NCBI RefSeq assembly: GCF_003290025.1
Contig: NZ_QNHG01000001.1
Location: forward strand, 62,329-126,328
Reading direction: 5' to 3'
Length of the DNA stretch: 64,000 nucleotides
DNA from: Pseudogemmobacter bohemicus
GTDB lineage: Bacteria; Pseudomonadota; Alphaproteobacteria; Rhodobacterales; Rhodobacteraceae
In this document: piece after piece, positions 8,367-17,142 of the stretch
How positions within the stretch are numbered: the first letter of the stretch is position 1
How the letters are laid out: each line of letters starts with the position of its first letter
Translations under genes and position numbers: made by a program
Notes under the pieces: generated by a model
The model's database searches: none
Told to the model about the DNA's origin: nothing
What the model saw: only the letters and a program-made list of their open reading frames with translations

Positions 8367-10380
8367 GCGCATCATAGATGGCGGCATGGGTGTTTCTTGC
8401 CGCCACCGCATCGCCGATGCGGAACAGCCGGAAAGCCCCCGCCGGATTGGGCGCAAGCGTCTGGAGCCCGCCGGTCGAAAGCGCCTCATAATCCACCTCG
8501 CCCAGGTTCGATGACAGCGGTTTCAGCTCGAAATACAGCTCATCCAGCGGCCTTGTTCCATGGTTCACCACCACCTGATCGACCAGCCTCTCGCGCCGGA
8601 AATCGCCGTAATCGCTGCCAAGGGTGGCGCGCAGCCGGTTGCCTTCGCGCGCGACCGCGATCAGCCGCCAGGTCACGGTAAAGGTGGTGTCGCGCTTTTG
8701 CAGATTGCGCATATAGGGCACCAGATTCATCGCCATCACCTCGGGCGCGAAGCTGCGATCCGGGGTCACGATTTCGACCTTCGCGCCGGTTGCCGAGATC
8801 AGATCGGCGGCCTGCAGCGCCGCATGGTCGCCGGCATCGTCATAGATCAGCACATCCTGGCCCGGCTTTACATCGCCGGCCAGAATATCCCAGGCCGAGA
8901 CCACCAGATCATTGCCGGAATCCAGCACCTCGGTATGAGGCAGGCCGCCGGTGGCGATGATCACCTCATCGGGCCGGGTCTCCTGCACTGTTTCCGGATC
9001 GGCAAAAGTGTTGAAGCGGAAGCTGACCCCCTTTGCCTCGCATTGTGCCATGCGCCAGTCGATGATCGAGATCATCTCGCGCCGCCTGGCATCCTGGGCG
9101 GTCAGGCGGATCTGGCCACCGGCGCGCTCGGCGGCCTCCAGCACGGTCACCGTATGGCCACGGGCGGCGGCCACGCGGGCGGCCTCCATGCCCCCCGGTC
9201 CGGCGCCGATGATCGTCACCCGTTTTGCGATCTCAGCCGGCGGGATGTCATGTGGCATCGTCTCTTCGCGCCCCGAGGCGGCATTGTGCAGACAAAAGGC
9301 CATGCCGCCCTGGTAGATGCGGTCGAGGCAGTAATTCGCGCCGACACAGGGGCGGATATCATCCTCGCGCCCCTCGCGCAGTTTCCTGACCAGATGCGGA
9401 TCGGCCAGATGCGCGCGGGTCATCCCCACCATATCCAGCTTGCCAGACGCGATCGCATGGCGGGCGGTCGGAATATCGGGGATGCGGGCGGCGTGGAAGG
9501 TCGGGAAGCCGGTCGCCGCCCGGATCTCGCCCGCGAAATCGAGATGCGGGGCCGAGGGCATGCCCTGGACCGGGATCAGATCGGTCAGGCCCGGATCGGT
9601 GTCGATATGGCCCTTCACCACATTCAGGAAATCAACCAGCCCGCTGTCTCGCAGGCGTTTCGAGACCTCAATCCCCTCGGCAGCCCCCATGCCGCCTTTC
9701 AGGTCCTGGTCGCCGGTATAGCGCAGACCCAGGATGAAGTCCGGCCCGCAACGCTCGCGGATCGCCCGCAGCACGTCAAAGGTAAAGCGCAGCCGGTTGT
9801 CGAGACTGCCGCCATAGGGCGCGTCGAGGTCATTGGTCAGCGGTGACCAGAACTGCTCCAGCAGATGGCCGTAAGCCTCCAGCTCGATCCCGTCGACGCC
9901 GGCGGCCTGCATCCGCTCGGCCGCGTCGGTGAAATCGCGGATCACCCGGGCGATATCCCAGTCTTCCATCCGCTTTGGAAAGGCACGATGCGCCGCCTCG
10001 CGCTCATGCGAGGGGGCCAGAACCGGCAGCCAGTCGCCTTTGTCCCACCGTGTCCGCCGCCCCAGATGCGTCAGCTGGATCATCACGGCCGCGCCATGGT
10101 CGTGGCATTCATCCACCATCGCCTTCATCCAGCCGACCACCTCATCCTTCCAGGCGAGGATATTGTTGAAGACGGGCGGGCTGTCGCGGGCCACGCTGGC
10201 CGATCCTGCGGTCATCGTCAGCGCCACGCCCGCTTTCGCCCGTTCCACATGATAGGCGCGGTAACGGCCCTTCGGCATGCCATCCTCGGGATAGGCCGGC
10301 TCATGGCTGGTAATCATAATCCGGTTTTTCAGCGTGAGATGTTTCAGCTGAAAGGGCTGAAGAAGGGGATCATTCGACAT
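8344..10380 (-). CDS. FMN/FAD-dependent NADH:flavin oxidoreductase (2,4-dienoyl-CoA reductase / N-methylproline demethylase type)
   Basis: A 678-residue two-module flavoenzyme. The N-terminal old-yellow-enzyme TIM barrel (residues 1 to about 350; HLTLKNRIMITSHEP, then QLTHLGRRTRWD) is joined to a C-terminal FAD/NAD module with the dinucleotide fold VTIIGAGPGGMEAARVAAARG. Relatives include 2,4-dienoyl-CoA, trimethylamine and N-methylproline demethylating enzymes. The N-methylproline type is the best guess from overall sequence, but substrate is not provable. The linking iron-sulphur segment reads CVGANYC...C, so the second of the four usual cysteines is Ala. The start MSNDPLLQPFQL at 10380 is preferred; an in-frame ATG lies three codons upstream at 10389. 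A TetR gene is divergent. Confidence 0.82.
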   Translation of the reverse strand: MSNDPLLQPFQLKHLTLKNRIMITSHEPAYPEDGMPKGRYRAYHVERAKAGVALTMTAGSASVARDSPPVFNNILAWKDEVVGWMKAMVDECHDHGAAVMIQLTHLGRRTRWDKGDWLPVLAPSHEREAAHRAFPKRMEDWDIARVIRDFTDAAERMQAAGVDGIELEAYGHLLEQFWSPLTNDLDAPYGGSLDNRLRFTFDVLRAIRERCGPDFILGLRYTGDQDLKGGMGAAEGIEVSKRLRDSGLVDFLNVVKGHIDTDPGLTDLIPVQGMPSAPHLDFAGEIRAATGFPTFHAARIPDIPTARHAIASGKLDMVGMTRAHLADPHLVRKLREGREDDIRPCVGANYCLDRIYQGGMAFCLHNAASGREETMPHDIPPAEIAKRVTIIGAGPGGMEAARVAAARGHTVTVLEAAERAGGQIRLTAQDARRREMISIIDWRMAQCEAKGVSFRFNTFADPETVQETRPDEVIIATGGLPHTEVLDSGNDLVVSAWDILAGDVKPGQDVLIYDDAGDHAALQAADLISATGAKVEIVTPDRSFAPEVMAMNLVPYMRNLQKRDTTFTVTWRLIAVAREGNRLRATLGSDYGDFRRERLVDQVVVNHGTRPLDELYFELKPLSSNLGEVDYEALSTGGLQTLAPNPAGAFRLFRIGDAVAARNTHAAIYDALRLVKDL

Positions 10381-10503
10381 GTCTTGCATACCTGCTGGAT
10401 CGGGATGCGGCTGAGACTGGCGAAAATGTTCATATGTGTCAAGTTTAAGATCAGTGATGAACATTCCATTGCGCAACCGCTGCCCGAAGGATAGGCTTGG
10501 CGC

Positions 10504-11142
10504 ATGACAGCAAGCGAAATCCCGGAAACCGGCTGGCGCGGATCGCCGGAAATCTGGCTGGAGGCGGCCTATGCCGCGCTGATCGAGGGCGGAATCGACC
10601 AGGTGCGCATCCTGCCGCTGGCGACGGGGCTGAACCTTGCCCGCACCAGTTTCTACTGGCATTTCAAAGACCGCCAGGCGCTGCTGGATGCGCTGGCGGA
10701 TCGCTGGCAGGCGCGAACCACCGTGCCGCTGCTGGCCGCCTGCACCGCCTATGCGGCCTCTGAGGCCGAGGCGCATCTGAATGTGATCTCGATCTTTCTT
10801 GACCGCAGCCAGTTTGACGACCGGCTGGAATTCGCGGTGCGCGGCTGGGGCTTGCAGGATGCGGCCATCGCGGCGCGCATCCGGGCGGCGGATCAGCGGC
10901 GGCTGGGCGCGCTGGCCGACATGCTGATCCGCTGGGGCCACGCTGCGCATGAGGCCGATGTGCGCGCCCGTGCCATCTATCTGACGCAGATCGGTTATAT
11001 CTCGATGCAGGTCAGCGAGAGCCTGGCCGAGAGGATGCAGCGCATCCCCGATTATGTGGCGATTTTCTCGGGCGGCGCGCGGCCCGGGCAAGAGGAAATC
11101 GCGCGGTTTCACGCCAGGCACGGGTTCTCCGCACCCGGCTGA
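10504..11142 (+). CDS. TetR/AcrR-family transcriptional regulator
   Basis: A 212-residue regulator. The N-terminal TetR HTH spans about residues 12-58, with AYAALIEGGIDQVRILPLA then the recognition-helix region LARTSFYWHFKDRQALLDAL. The C-terminal all-helical domain shows no recognisable ligand motif. The gene is divergent from the flavin oxidoreductase with a 123-bp gap, the usual layout for a TetR repressor controlling its neighbour and itself. Target and ligand are inferred from context only. Confidence 0.85.
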   Translation: MTASEIPETGWRGSPEIWLEAAYAALIEGGIDQVRILPLATGLNLARTSFYWHFKDRQALLDALADRWQARTTVPLLAACTAYAASEAEAHLNVISIFLDRSQFDDRLEFAVRGWGLQDAAIAARIRAADQRRLGALADMLIRWGHAAHEADVRARAIYLTQIGYISMQVSESLAERMQRIPDYVAIFSGGARPGQEEIARFHARHGFSAPG

Positions 11143-11180
11143 GGCTTGCCCGCCTTGCCAGAGCCAGTCAGAAGGGCGCT

Positions 11181-11966
11181 ATGGATACGGTATTCTTCAT
11201 CGCGTCAAAGATCATCTGGGGCCTGATCGGGCCGGAGAGCTGGCTTTTCATCGGTCTTGCGCTGGTGGCTCTGGGGCTGTTCCTCGGGCGGCGCCGGCTT
11301 GCGGGCTGGTCGCTGGGTCTCACGCTCGGCTTCGCGCTGAGCGTCGCGATCTTGCCGCTCGGAGATATCGCGATGCGGCCGCTGGAGGAGCGCTACCCGA
11401 TTCCGGACCTGCCGCAAAATGTGACGGGCATCATCGTGCTCGGCGGTGCCGAAGACGGGATCTGGACCGTTCAGGGCCCCCAGGTGCGCTTCAACGAAGG
11501 CGCCGAGCGCTTTACCGAAGGGCTGCGACTTGCAAAACTCTACCCCGATGCAAAGCTGCTCTTCTCGGGCGGGATTGGCGCGGTCGGCAATATTGAGGCC
11601 ATACGCGTGCCACCCGAACAGACCACGGCGGGCGTTTTCTTCCTGGAACAGGGCATTCCGGCGGCGCAAATGGTGATCGAATCCGCCTCCCGCAACACGG
11701 CGGAAAATGCGCGGCTCAGCTATGATATGATGCAGCCAAAGCCTGGCGAGACCTGGATCCTCGTGACCTCGGCCTTCCATATGGAGCGCTCGCTCCGGAC
11801 CTTCCGGGCAGCCGGCTGGACGGAAATCCTGCCCTGGCCGGTGGATTTCCGGGCGCGTCCCTTCGCCTGGGGGGTCGGCTGGAATTTCGCCTATAACCTG
11901 CGGCAGCTGAATGTTGCCATGAAAGAATATATCGGGCTGCTGGCTTACGGTCTGACCGGTCGCTGA
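11181..11966 (+). CDS. YdcF/ElyC-family membrane protein (DUF218)
   Basis: A 261-residue inner-membrane protein. Two hydrophobic segments (about residues 15-35 and 45-65) anchor a DUF218 domain with VTGIIVLGGA, LLFSGGIGAVG, ESASRNTAENARLS and LVTSAFHMERSLRTFRAAGW, the conserved nucleotide-binding-like core. ElyC/SanA relatives affect envelope integrity; the molecular activity is unknown. The gene follows the TetR gene by 38 bp on the same strand and converges on pyrD with four bases between the stops. Confidence 0.8.
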   Translation: MDTVFFIASKIIWGLIGPESWLFIGLALVALGLFLGRRRLAGWSLGLTLGFALSVAILPLGDIAMRPLEERYPIPDLPQNVTGIIVLGGAEDGIWTVQGPQVRFNEGAERFTEGLRLAKLYPDAKLLFSGGIGAVGNIEAIRVPPEQTTAGVFFLEQGIPAAQMVIESASRNTAENARLSYDMMQPKPGETWILVTSAFHMERSLRTFRAAGWTEILPWPVDFRARPFAWGVGWNFAYNLRQLNVAMKEYIGLLAYGLTGR

Positions 11967-11970
11967 GCGC

Positions 11971-13032
11971 TTACAGCCAGCTTCCCCGCCCGCTGCCGAC
12001 TGCATCCCTTACCGAGGCAAAGCCCTCGCGCGCGAGGATCGCATCCAGCCCGGTCGCGATTTTCCCGATCAGCGAGATGCCGCCATAGACCATCGCCGTA
12101 TAGACCTGCACCGCCGAGGCGCCGGCGCGGATCTTCTCCCAGGCCTGCTCGGCTGATCCGACACCGCCCACGCCGACCAGCGGGATGCGGCCCCCCGTCA
12201 GCTGCGAGAGCTGCGCCAGCACCCGGGTCGAGCGTTCGAACAACGGCGCCCCCGACAGGCCGCCGGTTTCGCTTTTATGCGGGCTGGAAAGCCCTTCGCG
12301 CGACAGCGTCGTATTGGTCGCGATGATCCCGGAAAGCCCCGAGGTCACTGCCACTTCGGCAATCGCGGCGAGGTCTTCGGCAGTCAGATCAGGGGCGATC
12401 TTCAGAAAGACCGGGATCGGGCGGGGCAGGGCAGAGCGCGCCTCCATCACCCCGGCAAGCAGCGCGCGCAACGCGGCCGGCCCCTGCAGGTCGCGCAGCT
12501 TTTCGGTATTGGGCGAAGACACATTGACGGTGGCGAAATCGACGAAAGGTCCGCAATGGGTCAGCACGGTCGCAAAATCCCGGGCGCGGTCGGCCGAGTC
12601 CTTATTGGCGCCAAGGTTCAGCCCCACCGGCACCGGCCCGGCGCGGCGCGCCTTCAGCCGGGCGGCAATCGCCTCCATCCCCTCATTGTTGAAGCCGAAC
12701 CGGTTGATCGCGGCGCGGTCCTCGCTCAGGCGGAACAGGCGCGGGCGGGGATTGCCCTCCTGCGGGCGCGGGGTGGCGGCGCCGACCTCGACAAAGCCGA
12801 AACCGGCGCGCGACAGCGCGGCAACCGCCACCGCATTCTTGTCATAGCCCGCGGCAAGGCCGACCGGATTGGGCAGCATCAGCCCCGCCAGATCGGTCGA
12901 GAGCCGCCCCGATGTCACCAGCCCCGGCAAGGGCGCCAGCCCCGCGCGCAGCGCCGACAATGACAGCCCATGGGCGCGTTCGGGATCGAACCGGTGCAAA
13001 AGGCAAAGGCCGGCGCGTTCGATCAGGCTCAT
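11971..13032 (-). CDS. pyrD: Dihydroorotate dehydrogenase (quinone), class 2
   Basis: A 353-residue membrane-associated flavoenzyme that oxidises dihydroorotate to orotate and passes electrons to the quinone pool in pyrimidine synthesis. FMN and substrate motifs are clear: [13 protein letters not shown] near residue 55, NLGANKDS, the catalytic Ser in [16 protein letters not shown], and the phosphate-binding [19 protein letters not shown] near the end. The N-terminal helical extension ([21 protein letters not shown]) marks the quinone-dependent class. It lies ten bases downstream of the DUF952 gene and is probably cotranscribed with it. Confidence 0.95.
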   Translation of the reverse strand: MSLIERAGLCLLHRFDPERAHGLSLSALRAGLAPLPGLVTSGRLSTDLAGLMLPNPVGLAAGYDKNAVAVAALSRAGFGFVEVGAATPRPQEGNPRPRLFRLSEDRAAINRFGFNNEGMEAIAARLKARRAGPVPVGLNLGANKDSADRARDFATVLTHCGPFVDFATVNVSSPNTEKLRDLQGPAALRALLAGVMEARSALPRPIPVFLKIAPDLTAEDLAAIAEVAVTSGLSGIIATNTTLSREGLSSPHKSETGGLSGAPLFERSTRVLAQLSQLTGGRIPLVGVGGVGSAEQAWEKIRAGASAVQVYTAMVYGGISLIGKIATGLDAILAREGFASVRDAVGSGRGSWL

Positions 13033-13042
13033 GGCAGGGTCC

Positions 13043-13381
13043 TCAGATCAGGCCTTCGGGGAAAATATGGCCGGTTGCGCCCAGCGGCAGCGATTTGTCC
13101 CAGACCACATCGTCAAGCCGCAGCTTGCGGTAAAGATGCGGGAAAAGCGCGCCACCGCGCGATTCCTCCCATTTCAGGTCGGGGGCGAGGCGCCCGGCAT
13201 TGCAGGCGACCAGCACGAGATCGCTTTCCTCGGTAAAATGCTTTGCCGCCGTTTCTGCCGCCTGCGAGGCGGTCGAGAAATGGATATAGCCATCGGCGAG
13301 ATCGACCGGCGCGCCGGCGGTCTCGCCAGCGGCACGGAAAGCATCCCATTCGGAGCGGCGGAAAATCTTGAGGATCAGCAT
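13043..13381 (-). CDS. DUF952 domain protein
   Basis: A 112-residue protein matching the DUF952 family, which has an ADP-ribosyltransferase-like fold but no established function. Characteristic segments are [34 protein letters not shown] and [14 protein letters not shown]. The ATG at 13381 is chosen because MLILKIFR matches the family N-terminus; the longer open frame upstream runs across the tRNA-Gly gene. It is immediately upstream of pyrD, a common pairing in this group. No partner function can be deduced. Confidence 0.85.
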   Translation of the reverse strand: MLILKIFRRSEWDAFRAAGETAGAPVDLADGYIHFSTASQAAETAAKHFTEESDLVLVACNAGRLAPDLKWEESRGGALFPHLYRKLRLDDVVWDKSLPLGATGHIFPEGLI

Positions 13382-13548
13382 GGCGCGCTTCCTGCACCCG
13401 AAGGGCGGCTGCGTCAAATAAAAACGCCCGATCTGCCGGGGAAGGTGCAGCTTCGTGCAGGAACCCGCCTTGCCACGCTTGCACCGGCGCCGGAAGCCCG
13501 CTATCTGAGGGGAACTGTAGCCAGGCCCGTCAGGGAAAGGCGACAGAT

Positions 13549-13622
13549 GCGGGCGTTGTGTAATGGTAAGACCCCTGCCTTCCAAGCAGGAGACGCGGGT
13601 TCGATTCCCGCCGCCCGCTCCA
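13549..13622 (+). tRNA. tRNA-Gly (anticodon TCC)
   Basis: Acceptor GCGGGCG pairs with CGCCCGC, discriminator T, CCA encoded (13620-13622). The anticodon stem CCTGC/GCAGG closes a CTTCCAA loop, giving TCC. The T-arm is CGGGTTCGATTCCCG. A tyrosine-integrase relic starts about 170 bp downstream, so the 3' end of this tRNA is the probable attachment site; no second copy of the 3' end was found in the window. Confidence 0.95.
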
Positions 13623-13790
13623 GATTTACAAGGATCCAAAATCTATATATTTGCAAGTTTATCAATGACTTATGTGTCATTTTGTTGGCTGATTGTGCCA
13701 TCCCGGTAAGTCTGATCTGCTTTTTCAGTAACTCATTCTGTGCATCATTTCCGCTTTGATATTGGAATTCTTGCCTTTATCACTGGTGGC

Positions 13791-15061
13791 ATGAGCATAA
13801 TTCGGCGTAGCAAAATCTATTACATTAAGCGCCGCGTGCCGGTGCGTTACCAGAGAGTCGAAGAGCGGCCCTGGTATGTGGCATCACTCAAGACAGATTC
13901 GTTGCGTGAGGCTGAGGCGAAAGCTGCGGTCGTCTGGGAAAACTGCATTCAGGGGTGGGAAGCCCGCCTTTCCGGTCGGTCATATGACGCGCTGGCGCGT
14001 TTCGAGTCCGCTCGCGATCTCGCCCAGACGAGGGGCTTTGCCTATCTGCCGGCATCTCCGTTGCCAGGCGCCCGCTCGCCGAACTTCTGGACCGGGTAGA
14101 GGCGATCCCTGACACAAGCGAGGCTCGATCGATGCGGGTTGATGCATCCGCTATGCTTGGCCTCGCAAAGACGCCGCAGATCAGCATTGCAAAAGCGCTG
14201 GAGATTTACTGGGGGCTTGCTGAAGAGCGGGTCCACGGAAAAGATCCGAACCAGATGCGGATCTGGCGCAATCAGCGCAAGCGCGCGGTTGCAAACTTCC
14301 TGGAGGTCATCGGAGATCTCGCCATCGATCAGATCGATCGGGACAATATGCTCGATTTTCGCCAGTGGTGGTGGGAGAGGATCCGGGATGAAGGGCTGAC
14401 GGCAAACAGTGCCAACAAGGACATTTCCACGCTTGTCAGCATCCTGCGCACCGTAAACGAAATGAAGCGGCTGAAGCTGGATCTGCCTGTTGAGCGCCTG
14501 GCGTTTTCCGAGGGTGAGCAGAACACGCGCCTGCCTTTAAGCGATGAATGGATCCTCGACCATATCCTGCGGCAAGGCGCGCTGAATGGTATGAACGATC
14601 AGGCGCGCGGCATCCTCCTGGTGATGATTAATACCGGGTGCCGCCCGGCCGAGATTGCGGGCCTGCTGCCCCAGCACATTCACCTTGATCACGACGTCCC
14701 GCACATCTCCATCGAGCCTGAGGGGCGTCAGCTCAAAACGCCACATTCACGACGAAAACTGCCTCTGGTCGGGGTTAGCCTGAAAGGCATGAAGGGGCAT
14801 CCTGAGGGGTTCCCTCGCTATCGCGCCAATGGCTCGCTGAGTGCTACCATAAATAAATTCATGCAGGAAAACGGCTTAATGCAGTCCAATGATCACAGCA
14901 TGTACGGGCTGCGGCACAGCTTTGAGGATCGATTGCTGGCTGCTGGCGTGGATGAGCGCATCCGGGCTGATCTTATGGGGCATAAATTGAAGCGCGAACG
15001 ATATGGCGCGGGCGCCTCTCTTGAGATGTCGGCTGGAATTCTTCAGTCAGTTGCGTTCTGA
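13791..15061 (+). pseudogene. Frameshifted tyrosine recombinase (phage/island integrase)
   Basis: Two frames together make a normal integrase of roughly 420 residues. The N-terminal part (13791 to about 14060; SIIRRSKIYYIKRRVPVRYQ) is the usual DUF6538-like start. Frame 2 then continues LAELLDRVEAIPDTSEARS into 14132-15061. A single-base loss near 14055-14062 would explain the break; otherwise the first frame stops at 14097-14099. The catalytic domain is intact: Arg in TGCRPAEIAGLL, RHSF in MYGLRHSFEDR, His in LMGHKLKRERYG, with the nucleophile Tyr in RERYG. Location after tRNA-Gly fits site-specific insertion. Inactive unless rescued by frameshifting. Confidence 0.85.
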
Positions 15062-15252
15062 GTGGCAAGGAGCCGGCGCGCAGCCGCAACAGGATCATTT
15101 ATCTGCATTGCTTCGGCGGCGCGCAGCTCTCTGTCGAGGCGCTCAAAGATTACGAGCGCCTCGCGATTATCCAATGCAATGACCGCCACCTTGGCATGCG
15201 CGCGGCGTAAGCGCTCGATGCACAGGCCCTGATACATGAAGGGCTTGCCCAT
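15043..15252 (-). CDS. Small island-associated hypothetical protein (69 aa)
   Basis: A 69-residue basic frame (FMYQGLCIERLRRAHAKVAVI, then RLDRELRAAEAM) on the strand opposite to the integrase relic and overlapping its last codons. Composition is protein-like and similar short frames accompany integrases in this group, though I cannot name a family. Its start overlaps the end of an upstream frame in a TGATG junction, hinting at a former operon. It may be a remnant. No function assigned. Confidence 0.4.
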   Translation of the reverse strand: MGKPFMYQGLCIERLRRAHAKVAVIALDNREALVIFERLDRELRAAEAMQINDPVAAARRLLATQNATD

Positions 15253-15709
15253 CAGGCCGCAGCCTCCCTCACCATCAAATGGGCGCAGTTCGTCCGGACC
15301 AGCGCAAGGTAGGGGAAGACGGCCCGCGGTGATTGGTGCCCGCAGATCTGCCGCCCGAGGAACGGCGTGGCGTAGTGTTTCTGGTATGGGCTTCGCTAAC
15401 CCTTGAGGAGCTGTGCGATCATCGCTCTGACCGATGGTTTACATAATGGCCTGAAGCCTATTGGTCGTGATCAGGCGAGCCGGATCGGACAGGTGTGATC
15501 CGAAACCGCTTCGGCAAATCTGCCCATGCCTGGTGGCGGTATGGGCCGGAAACCAACAGGATTTTCAGCGATGAGCTTCAGGGAAACCGACAGGACAGGG
15601 AGCGCAGCCGCAACGGGAGACGCGGCGGAAGCCGGCAGATCCACCGGAATGGGCGGCTTCGGCGCTATGGGCCTGAGCAAGGGGGGCAGCCGATTTCCAG
15701 AAAGGCATC
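15253..15709. other. Degraded accessory DNA between the integrase relic and the methyltransferase
   Basis: No intact gene. On the minus strand about 15255-15390 a frame ending RTNCAHLMVREAAA reads like the C-terminus of a real protein (with HYATPFLGRQICGHQSPRA upstream) but is cut by a stop just before it. The rest, to 15709, is a mosaic of short frames on both strands. Confidence 0.45.
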
Positions 15710-16303
15710 ATGTCCTATTCCTATCGCGGCCGGCCGATGTGGAAATGCCCGATGGATACGGCGATCTATGCCGATATCCTGTGGGAGATCCGCCCGAAAA
15801 CCGTCATCGAATTTGGCTCGAACCGGGGCGCCAGCGCGCTCTGGCTTGCAGATCAGCTGACCACCTTCGGGGTGGCCAACGCTCATGTCTGGTCGCTGGA
15901 CATCAATCCTGTGACCGATCTTGCGGATCCGGGACGCACCTTCGGATTCTGTGAGGTGGCCAATCCCGCCGCCAGCCTTGGTCCGGAGGATCTGCAGGCC
16001 TTGCCGAAACGGCTGCTGATGATCGACGATGCCTCCCCTCTCGGCCGGCATGTGCTGGCGGTGTTGCAGTTCATAGACCTGATCACCGACCCTGGCGATT
16101 ATGTGATCATCGAGGATGACATCCTCAATCAGTTGGGCTGGGAAGAGGAATACCAGGGCGGCCCGCTGGAGGTGCTGCGTGTGTTTCTTGCCGGGGATAC
16201 CGCCCGCGAGGCAGGGCCGCGCTGCCAGATCTACCACGCGTGCTGTGATATATTCGGGCGCAATGTGACCTTGAATCCGGAACGCTATCTGCGCCGGCTG
16301 TGA
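15710..16303 (+). CDS. CmcI-like SAM-dependent methyltransferase (cephalosporin hydroxylase family), probably 5'-truncated
   Basis: A 197-residue Rossmann protein resembling the CmcI/rhamnosyl-O-methyltransferase family. SAM-site features are TVIEFGSNRGASALWLADQL, WSLDINPVTDLADPG and LMIDDASPLGRHVLAVL, then the acidic VIIEDDILNQLGWEEEYQGG. In relatives the segment before this start (an FQ-G--YSYRG-P element) is preceded by further protein. Here GAADFQKGI precedes the ATG in frame but a TGA lies about 30 bases upstream, so the original N-terminus appears lost to the neighbouring integration scar. It may be an inactive remnant or a shortened enzyme. Substrate unknown. Confidence 0.65.
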   Translation: MSYSYRGRPMWKCPMDTAIYADILWEIRPKTVIEFGSNRGASALWLADQLTTFGVANAHVWSLDINPVTDLADPGRTFGFCEVANPAASLGPEDLQALPKRLLMIDDASPLGRHVLAVLQFIDLITDPGDYVIIEDDILNQLGWEEEYQGGPLEVLRVFLAGDTAREAGPRCQIYHACCDIFGRNVTLNPERYLRRL

Positions 16304-16330
16304 TCCAGGCGCGACCGATGCCGCGCAGGA

Positions 16331-17119
16331 TCAGAGGTTTTCCGATTGCGGGAAGCCAAGGATATGGAAGCCGCCATCGACATGGATCGTCTCGCCGGTG
16401 GTGGCGCTGCCATAGTCGGAACAGAGCCAGACAGCGGTGCCGCCAATGGTTTCCAGCGTGGCATTGGCCCGCAGCGGCGCGTTTTCTTCGGTGTGGCGGA
16501 AGGTCGCCCGCGCCCCGCCGATCGCCGATCCTGCCAGCGTCTTCATCGGTCCGGGCGAGATCGCATTGACCCGTACACCCTGGGGCCCGAGGTCATTCGC
16601 CAGATAGCGCGTCGCCGATTCGAGCGCGGCCTTCGCCACCCCCATCACATTGTAATTCGGCGCGATCCTGGTCGAGCCCTGGAAGGTCAGGGTGATCAGG
16701 CTGCCGCCCTCGGGCATCAGCTCGGCGGCGCGCCGCGCCACGTCGATAAAGCTGAAGCACGAGATATTCATCGAATTGAGGAAATTCGCGCGGCTGGTAT
16801 TCGTGAAACGGCCGGTCAGCTCATTCTTGTCGGAATAGGCGATGGCATGGATCACGAAATCCAGGCTGCCCCACTGCTCTTTCAGCGTGGCGAAACAGGT
16901 GTCCAGCGAGGTCTCATCGGTCACATCGACATCGACCAGAATGTCTGATCCGACCGAGGCCGCCAGCGGCTGCAGCCGCTTGCCGAAAGCCTCGCCCTGA
17001 TAGGAAAAGGCCAGTTCCGCCCCCTCAGAGGCCAGCGCCGAGGCGATGCCCCAGGCGATGGACCGGTCATTCGCAACCCCCATGACGAGGCCGCGTTTAC
17101 CCTGCATCAGTCCGGCCAT
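16331..17119 (-). CDS. fabI: Enoyl-[acyl-carrier-protein] reductase (NADH)
   Basis: A 262-residue short-chain dehydrogenase that reduces trans-2-enoyl-ACP in the last step of each fatty-acid elongation cycle. The NAD loop is MGVANDRSIAWGIASAL, and the FabI-type catalytic pair Y-x6-K is in APNYNVMGVAKAALE near residue 157-164. The C-terminal NAD/lid segment is SAIGGARATFRHTEENAPLR. It is the third gene of fabA-fabB-fabI, 23 bp after fabB. FabI is the target class of triclosan, but sensitivity cannot be read from sequence alone. Confidence 0.95.
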   Translation of the reverse strand: MAGLMQGKRGLVMGVANDRSIAWGIASALASEGAELAFSYQGEAFGKRLQPLAASVGSDILVDVDVTDETSLDTCFATLKEQWGSLDFVIHAIAYSDKNELTGRFTNTSRANFLNSMNISCFSFIDVARRAAELMPEGGSLITLTFQGSTRIAPNYNVMGVAKAALESATRYLANDLGPQGVRVNAISPGPMKTLAGSAIGGARATFRHTEENAPLRANATLETIGGTAVWLCSDYGSATTGETIHVDGGFHILGFPQSENL

Positions 17120-17142
17120 GTCCCGGCTCCCCCGCTTTATTC

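Noticed and set aside
8344..11121. A longer flavin oxidoreductase running to 11121
   Set aside because: The extra 247 codons read through the divergent TetR gene in mirror frame; family similarity starts at MSNDPLLQPF (10380).
13382..13548. 4.5S/SRP RNA or another structured RNA upstream of tRNA-Gly
   Set aside because: A weak CTGTAGCC/GGCGACAG pairing exists, but the SRP domain IV consensus is absent.
13700..16330. attR copy of the tRNA-Gly 3' end
   Set aside because: Only short CCGCCCG matches occur; nothing long enough to be an attachment repeat.
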